From NCBI RefSeq assembly GCF_028372415.1, contig NC_092876.1, forward strand, positions 64,818,885 through 64,882,884: a stretch of 64,000 nt of DNA, given 5' to 3'. The DNA comes from Notamacropus eugenii. Lineage: Eukaryota > Chordata > Mammalia > Diprotodontia > Macropodidae. Every line of letters begins with the position of its first letter. Positions within the stretch are counted from its first letter, which is position 1. The position numbers were made by a program, and so were the translations under genes. Positions 58,301 to 64,000 of the stretch are shown one piece after another. Below the pieces are notes generated by a model. That model was given only the letters and a program-made list of their open reading frames with translations. It did no database searches and was not told the DNA's origin.

Positions 58301-58479
58301 TAATGGGACTGAACTAGACATGCTTTGAGATCACTTCCTACTCTAATTGTAGATCCTGTGTATGGATGCCCCATTCCCACGCCTCCAAGTTAGTCTCTGG
58401 CCAGATGTGCTGAGTTCTAGGGGAGAAAGGAAGAAAGAGATAAAAGGAGGGTGGAACACTCATATTTATAGGAAGAAGA

Positions 58480-59070
58480 AATGGCAGGCCAGAATTAGAG
58501 TCCTGAGACTTGGGTATAAATTTCACCTACTAGTCACTCTCAGTCACTTCACTTGAATCTCACCCTTGTCATCTGTAAAATGAAGATGATTCCACTTGTA
58601 CTTCTTAGGAACACGCTTTGTAAACATTCAAGCACCATAGAAATGGGAACCACTACAACTTACAGGGGCAACTTCATTGCTGGAGACACTGACTGCAGCT
58701 AGGGAGCTTTAGGAAAGACTTGACACCCCTGGTCTCTCATTCAACCTCCAAACAGATGGTAAAATCATCTTCCTAAAACAAACATCTCACCAAGTCACTC
58801 CAAAGCTTTCAATAATTCCCCATTTCCTCCAGGAGGAGTTGAGTATCACTCAAAGCCCGTCACCTCTGGTTATCTCATCCACCACTCCAGATTGATTGAA
58901 CATTTCTCCTCTTCAACCAGTCTATGTTCTAGTCAAACAGGCCAACTCCCCCAAACTTGGTCCATCTGGGCACTTCAGGGATAGTGTCCTACTTCTATGC
59001 CTTCTCATAGGTTATGCACATTCTCCCTTCTTCTAGAATCCCTCACTTCCATGGAAGCATTTCCTCTAGG
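58480..59070 (+). mobile_element. MIR-type SINE followed by an L2 LINE fragment
   Basis: MIR at about 58485-58665 (TTGTCATCTGTAAAATGAAG). L2 from about 58720 (CACCAAGTCACTCCAAAGCT, TTCCTCCAGGAGGAGTTGAG). Confidence 0.7.
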
Positions 59071-59129
59071 CCATTTTCTCATTTGTAAAATGAAAAGATT
59101 AGGCTCTTCTAGCTCCAACAACCAATGGA

Positions 59130-59273
59130 ATTTTTATTATTGATGTTCAGTTGTATCCAACTCTTTAGGATTTTCTTGGCAAAGATACTGGAGTGCTTTG
59201 TCATTTCCTTCTCCACTTCATTTGGCAGATGAGAAAACTCCAGTTATTGTGTGTGTGTGTGTGTGTGTGTGTG
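59130..59273 (-). mobile_element. Reverse marsupial SINE fragment ending in (GT)n
   Basis: GATGTTCAGTTGTATCCAAC, TTCTTGGCAAAGATACTGGA and TCATTTCCTTCTCCACTTCA. A (GT)n run occupies 59249-59273. Confidence 0.75.
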
Positions 59274-59424
59274 TATGCTTCTATGTTTACATGTCATATT
59301 CCTACCCCTACTCCCCACTCCCTACAAGAAATAAGCTCCTTCAAGACATGGGACTGTTTTTATTTTGTTTTCCTGTTCTACCAAATGACACAATGCTTGG
59401 CACACTGTAGACTTGTAATAAATT

Positions 59425-59560
59425 CTCCTTGGGTTAGATTGGACTGAACTGGACTGACCTAGCCTGGATGGATTGGATTGGACTGGACTGAATTAGATTA
59501 GACTGGACTGAATTGGATTGGACCAGGCTGCAATCGACTGGTTTGAACTGAACAATCCAC
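59425..59560 (+). repeat. Degenerate GGACT/GGATT minisatellite
   Basis: TTGGACTGAACTGGACTGAC, GGATTGGATTGGACTGGACT and TGGACTGAATTGGATTGGAC: a 5- and 10-base-period repeat after an L2 tail. Confidence 0.85.
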
Positions 59561-59679
59561 TTCTATGGGATTTGATAAAGTTCAATATGGCAGAACAGCT
59601 ACTAACTCTTCCCTATCTCATCTTACGCTCTGCAGCTTCATGCATTTAGACTCCCTGTAAATACTCCCTCTTCATTGTT

Positions 59680-60070
59680 ACCACACTGAGAGTAGTTAGA
59701 ACATATGTCTTGAAGTTATATCAAATCCTGACTCTGGCATTCACTAACAATTCAGTTTACCTCCCTGAGACTCAGTTTCCTTACCTGTAAAATGGGGGTA
59801 AAAACATGACGTGCTAGGTTGTTGAGAGGATAATGTATGGGGAGCACTTCACAAAATTTAAAGCAATATGCAGACATCTACTATTTAAAAATATTTGTTT
59901 CCTTCCAGGCCTAATTGAAGTGTTGCCTCTTCCATGAAATGCTCCGATAGCTCCCTTTCTGCCTTGGGAGCTAAAATCGATGCATGCCTCATCAAATGTC
60001 CTTAATCTCTCCTCTGTCCCTTTCTTTTGCCCTTCTCACACTGTACCTCATATGGGATCCAGGATGAGAG
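59680..60070 (+). mobile_element. MIR-type SINE and L2 LINE fragment
   Basis: MIR at 59690-59890 (GAGACTCAGTTTCCTTACCT). L2 at 59905-60060 (GAAGTGTTGCCTCTTCCATG). Confidence 0.75.
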
Positions 60071-60099
60071 AGAACATGACAGGAACTCGTAGATCCTTT

Positions 60100-60500
60100 A
60101 GTCATAGGATCAATCCATCAGTCATTCACTCCACAAGCACTTATTAAGTACTACTAATTCACTAAATGACAGGCACTGTGCTAAGGATATAAAGAACAAA
60201 TCAACGCTTATTAGCAAGGATTTTCCATTCTAATAAAGTTCTGAGATTATAGAGATAGAACTGGGAGGGATCCCAGAGGTCAACCAGCTCAACCCGCCCA
60301 TTTCACAGATGAGGAAACTAAGACCCAGACAAGTAAAGTGACTTTTCTAAAGTCATACAGGTGATTCAGTAGCAGAGGCAGGTCATCTGACCCCAAGTCC
60401 AATGTCCTTTCCACGACATTATGATATGCCCCATTTCTCCATTGTTCTCCATGAGGGCCATGGCTGGGTCTTTGTATCACCAGTGCCAGGCATTCCACCT
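60100..60500 (-). mobile_element. L2-type fragment and reverse MIR
   Basis: 60125-60190 is L2-like (CACTCCACAAGCACTTATTA). A reverse MIR follows at 60240-60425 (CATTTCACAGATGAGGAAAC). Confidence 0.7.
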
Positions 60501-60715
60501 TGATTCTAAGTGGTGCTTTACAAATGACGGAATGATCTCAGCTCTGGACTGAAGATCCCCATTTGGTGGACGTGAGGAGGAGACCACCAAGCAAAGCAGA
60601 GGGGTTGAAAGCCCCAAAAGAAACCCAACCTTAGCTCCTAGAAGCCTCTCCTCCATCCTCTTCCCCACCTCTACCCTTGGTCAAGACCCTGGGGTCTCGG
60701 CTCCTCCCCACTTAC

Positions 60716-60793
60716 CCTGATTCTGTGGTGGGAAACGAGAAGGGCAACTCGATTCTCATAGGAGGGGTGAAAGGGCAAGACCAGGTTACCCTG
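60716..60793 (-). CDS. STPG1: Probable STPG1 coding exon
   Basis: This reads (Q)GNLVLPFHPSYENRVALLV, then SHHRIR, with donor AGG|gtaagt ending exactly on a codon boundary. That matches the phase-0 start of the exon at 56471. The acceptor is a tandem CAGCAG (NAGNAG), so the exon is 78 or 75 bases (with or without a glutamine). No PG repeat lies here, so assignment rests on the frame, a strong donor and position; I could not compare it with a known STPG1 sequence. Upstream exons with the start codon are outside the window. Confidence 0.6.
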
Positions 60794-61780
60794 CTGTAGG
60801 ATGGATGAACATGTGAGCAGGGAGGATGAGGTAGTGGACAGGCCCAGGACAGGGCACTGTCCCTAGGCAAGGTTGGAAAATTGAGTCCCCTTTGCAGGGG
60901 ACTTTGTCAACCTGAGGCTTCAAGCCTTCATTATAATACAGGAGATATTGCATAAAAAACCCCTACCTGCCACAGAGACAAATTTTCTGGCATTTAAAAC
61001 ATATACGCTAGCATTTCCCAGCCTTCAGACTAAAAGCCAATGTAAAGACATGCATCCATTTTTTAAAACTCTACTACAAAGTGTTCCTGGTTGGACCCCA
61101 TTGACTAATGTGCCCTGGGCAGCTACCCATATTACCTTCCCCTAGTCCCAGTGCCAATGGTCAATAGGATATTTCACTCAAACTTGGGCAATCCATGGAT
61201 CAAACGTTCAAATGATCACTCTTTAAGAAATTCAGTGGAGTATTGCATACTTCCCATGTGCAAGGCTCTTGGCTAGCCCCAAAGCTGCAGGAGACTTCAG
61301 AAGGGAGGCAGTGAGGTCAAAAGCCTTCCTCAGTGATACTGTCTACACCAGATCTTTCCTTAAGTCATGCCACAGGGCACTAAGTCCATTCTTCACATGA
61401 AGTATAAATAGTTTAACATTAAGATTACCAAAAGGAACAATGTTGAACCATGGTGGAAGTGACCATCTCTCATATGCACCATGTTTTCCATTACTTTGGA
61501 ATCATCAGTCTCCAATTAATCTATGTACTGACTTGTCCTGGTACTTCTTTCTCCAGAATTATATAGTTCTTCACCCTTGGGCTAGAGATGAGAAGGTACT
61601 GATCAGAGCCTTTCCAGTTGAAATTTGAGAGGCAGGGGTGAGCCAAAGTCTAGCCCTTGACCCCAAACCTCAACTGATCCATGAAACAGTGTCCTGGGCA
61701 CCCAGTTCTTTGTTTCAGAACTGGTTCATGGAACTTGTCTTCAGCCCGAGGTAACCAGAGGACCTAAATTAAATCCCCAC
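60794..61780. other. STPG1 intron, nothing recognised
   Basis: About 1 kb without a recognised repeat or further splice-flanked frame. Confidence 0.4.
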
Positions 61781-61784
61781 ACCC

Positions 61785-62090
61785 ATCCATGATAGTTACT
61801 ATGTCTGTCACCTTGGAAAATGTCTTAATGTCCTTAGGCCTCAGTTCCCCAAACAGTAAAATGCAGAGACTGGATCATGTGGCCTTTGAATTCCCTTCTA
61901 TTCCTATACCCCTTTTTAAATTTCCTGGATATTTTAACCATGTCTTAGCATCAGAGACTTAAAACTAGGAGAGACCTCAGGGGCAATCTAATCCAACTTC
62001 TGCATTTGAGGTCCAGAAATGTTTTGCCAAAATCCTGCAGATATTAACTAAGGGGCAGGGACAGAGGCAGAACTTACATCCTCTGAGTGC
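61785..62090. mobile_element. MIR fragments, forward then reverse
   Basis: Forward at 61800-61905 (CCTTAGGCCTCAGTTCCCCA). Reverse-type at 61960-62090 (GCATTTGAGGTCCAGAAATG). Confidence 0.6.
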
Positions 62091-62094
62091 TATC

Positions 62095-62330
62095 CAGAGA
62101 TAGTATTGTTTCCACAGTGACATGCTGCATTCCCCTTACAAAGGAATCCAGCTTCTTGGCCACCCTGGCCAATGAGCTGAACTGGCTTATTGGGTTCAAA
62201 GATCGCCTAGAACTCACCCAGAGAAGGATCTCTAACATCGAGCAGGGCCTGGAAATCATGTCATATGAGAGCTGACCAAAGGAACTGGGGTCATGGAATG
62301 TAGAGAAAACTTGGTGAGGGGAGGGGATGA
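62095..62330 (+). mobile_element. Possible L3/CR1 5' fragment
   Basis: It ends in GGCCTGGAAATCATGTCATA and AGGAACTGGGGTCATGGAAT, which match the L3 part just upstream of that at 62460. The + frame over 62087-62275 is therefore probably LINE-derived, not an exon. Confidence 0.45.
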
Positions 62331-62860
62331 CCTTCATAAACTCCTTGAGAGCAGGGAACATTTTTGGTTTTGTCTTTGAATTCTGGTGCCCAGTACAGTG
62401 CCTTGACTATGGAAGAGACTTAGTAAGTGCTTTTGTGATTAGACTGGATTGGATGAAATTGGACTAGGGTTTATAACACCTGTCTTCAAGTATTCAAAGG
62501 CCTAGTGGCCCCAAAGGTAGAACTAGCAATGAATACAATGGGTGGAGGTTAAAGAGAAACTGTTTTAGTTTTACTATAATTCAGGGAAACTTAAAAATAA
62601 AAAGTAAATAAGAATAAAAGCTCCCACCAGTTATAGAGCTGTGCCCAATTGGAATGGGCTGTCTCAGAGCTGGTGGCTTCCCCCCCACCGCTGTACTCCA
62701 AGAAGAGGGTTGGATGGCCACTTGTTTGGGGTGTCATTGAGGGGATTCGTGAGCTGGAGTAGATGGTTTTGGCGTTCCAAATCTGAGAATCTCTGATTCC
62801 TGGGGTGCAATCACCACCGGCTTGGCACAGAGGTGGCCTGAGCTGAGACTCCCTCACCTG
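62331..62860 (+). mobile_element. L2 3' tail inserted before L3/CR1 sequence
   Basis: L2 at 62335-62415 (CTCCTTGAGAGCAGGGAACA). L3 continues from about 62465 (CACCTGTCTTCAAGTATTCA, CAATGGGTGGAGGTTAAAG, GGATGGCCACTTGTTTGGGG). Confidence 0.75.
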
Positions 62861-62884
62861 AGAGTCCTCTGTGACACATTGCCC

Positions 62885-63265
62885 TCCATCATCTTCCCAG
62901 CTAAGTCCTGTCTCCTCTCCAGCCCCTCATCTCTACTCCTTCTGTGACTGCCCAGGGTCAGGCCCTTCCTGTCTTATTTAACCTGTAGCAGTAACCTCCT
63001 AACCAGTCTTTCTGCCTCCAGGCTAGTCAGTCTCCATTCCATCCAACTGCCTCACTACCCTACTGTCCTCTATCCCAAAACTTTCTACAGCTCCCTATTG
63101 ACTACCAAATAAACTCTATAGTCCAGCATTCAAGACTCCGAATATTGCCTTTAACATGCTCAGTACTCCAGCCACACTGGCCTGCTTCTTCTGTTCGTCA
63201 CCTCCATACTCACCCCATCCCGTCCCATCATACTCCCCTACTACCTTGGCCTCAAAGTATACTGG
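62885..63265 (+). mobile_element. L2 LINE fragment
   Basis: TAACCTCCTAACCAGTCTTT, TACAGCTCCCTATTGACTAC and TCCAGCCACACTGGCCTGCT. Confidence 0.75.
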
Positions 63266-64000
63266 TGGGATGGACAGAGAGAGGGCTAGAACTGGAATCA
63301 GGAAGACGCAGACTCATATCCTGCCTCTGACACTACGTGACTTGACCTGGGTTTAAATTACATTTGAGATATAGTCATCATGTGACCTTGGGACAAATTA
63401 CTTAATGACTGTCTGAGCCTCCCTTAGATTATTGATAAAATAAGAATACTGAAAGCACTTTCTTCACAGTGTCGTTAGGGGAATCAAGGAGGCAGTGTAT
63501 TAATGTGCTTGCTAATGTAAAAGCGCTACGTAAATGTCAGCTTCATTTCCTCACATAATCTTATGAAGAAATATAACCCCCTGACAAGAATGGACGTCCC
63601 CACCATCCCCCTGCTGCTGTCTTTCCCTTCTTTCAAGGCCCACCCTCCATCGCTCCCTCCCCCAGGTGAGATGGACCTATCTCTCCACACATCCTCCAAG
63701 CACTTTGCATCTTTCTCCTCTCCCTCTCTCTTTCATCAGGGGAATTTGTGCATCTGTCCTTCCCTATATCCACCTGTACGCTTCTTGAGCATATGATCCA
63801 TGTGGATCCATCTCAGTATTCAAGCAGTGAAGTGGGTAGACTACTGGGCCCAAAGTCAGGAAAACCTGAGTTCAAATTCAGCTTCAGACAGTTACTACCT
63901 GTGTGACCCTGGGTAAATCACTTAACCTCTGCCTCAGTTTCTTCATCTGCAAAATGGGGATCATAACAGCACCTGCTTCCTTGCATTGTTGTGAGGATCA
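63266..64000 (+). mobile_element. MIR, L2 fragment and a SINE cut by the window edge
   Basis: MIR-type at 63270-63540. L2 at about 63600-63800 (TTTCAAGGCCCACCCTCC). From 63815 a SINE/MIR (GAGTTCAAATTCAGCTTCAG, ACCCTGGGTAAATCACTTAA) runs off the end. Confidence 0.75.

Noticed and set aside
62087..62275. Helical-looking 62-residue + frame, considered as an exon
   Set aside because: Its end matches L3/CR1 sequence that continues downstream, and splice sites are missing; probably LINE-derived.
62074..62361. - strand frame with a good GTGAGT donor, considered as an upstream STPG1 exon
   Set aside because: It overlaps the L3/L2 pieces, and phase and acceptor do not fit the exon at 60793.

Overview
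This is mammalian nuclear DNA, almost certainly from a marsupial. There are no prokaryotic-style genes. The two protein-coding genes are split into short exons with GT-AG introns. Roughly half of the rest is recognisable interspersed repeat: ancient MIR, L2 and L3/CR1 elements, marsupial-type L1 and half-L1 (HAL1) elements, and tRNA-derived SINEs with a tail like that of BovB/RTE elements. I cannot tell which marsupial it is. Repeat boundaries were read by eye and are good to about 10-30 bases.

Layout. Positions 1-13420 hold the 3' end of GRHL3 on the + strand: three terminal coding exons (355-440, 4162-4226, 11313-11427), then a 3' UTR of about 2 kb ending near the AATAAA at 13396. Positions 13421-19880 are a convergent intergenic spacer with no gene seen. 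From 20041 back to 19965, and rightwards to at least 60793, lies the 3' part of STPG1 on the - strand. Its exons, in transcript order, are 60793-60716, 56471-56301, 45860-45740, 42144-41976, 23277-23087 and 20041-19965 (stop). Their phases join without conflict and encode about 268 C-terminal residues. The 5' exons of STPG1 and the upstream exons of GRHL3 lie outside the window. The tail-to-tail order GRHL3(+)/STPG1(-) matches the human 1p36.11 order.

Role of the genes. GRHL3 is an epithelial transcription factor, and the three exons encode its C-terminal dimerisation region. STPG1 (also called MAPO2/C1orf201) is a sperm-tail PG-rich repeat protein that has been linked to apoptosis after alkylation damage. 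The two are neighbours, not partners in one pathway. Repeat-poor islands in the introns of both genes are the best places to look for enhancers.

No exotic system was found. The most notable signals are: (1) a diverged three-unit tandem repeat in the GRHL3 3' UTR, each unit ending in the same 44-nt stem-loop; (2) a G-quadruplex motif plus a long (UG)n array directly downstream of one STPG1 5' splice site, with an opposite-orientation (CA)n array about 270 nt further on; (3) dispersed 33-bp-period minisatellite arrays at ten or more loci; (4) well-preserved retrotransposition scars, namely a twin-primed inverted L1, a double L1 inside one target-site duplication, and a HAL1 nested in an L1.
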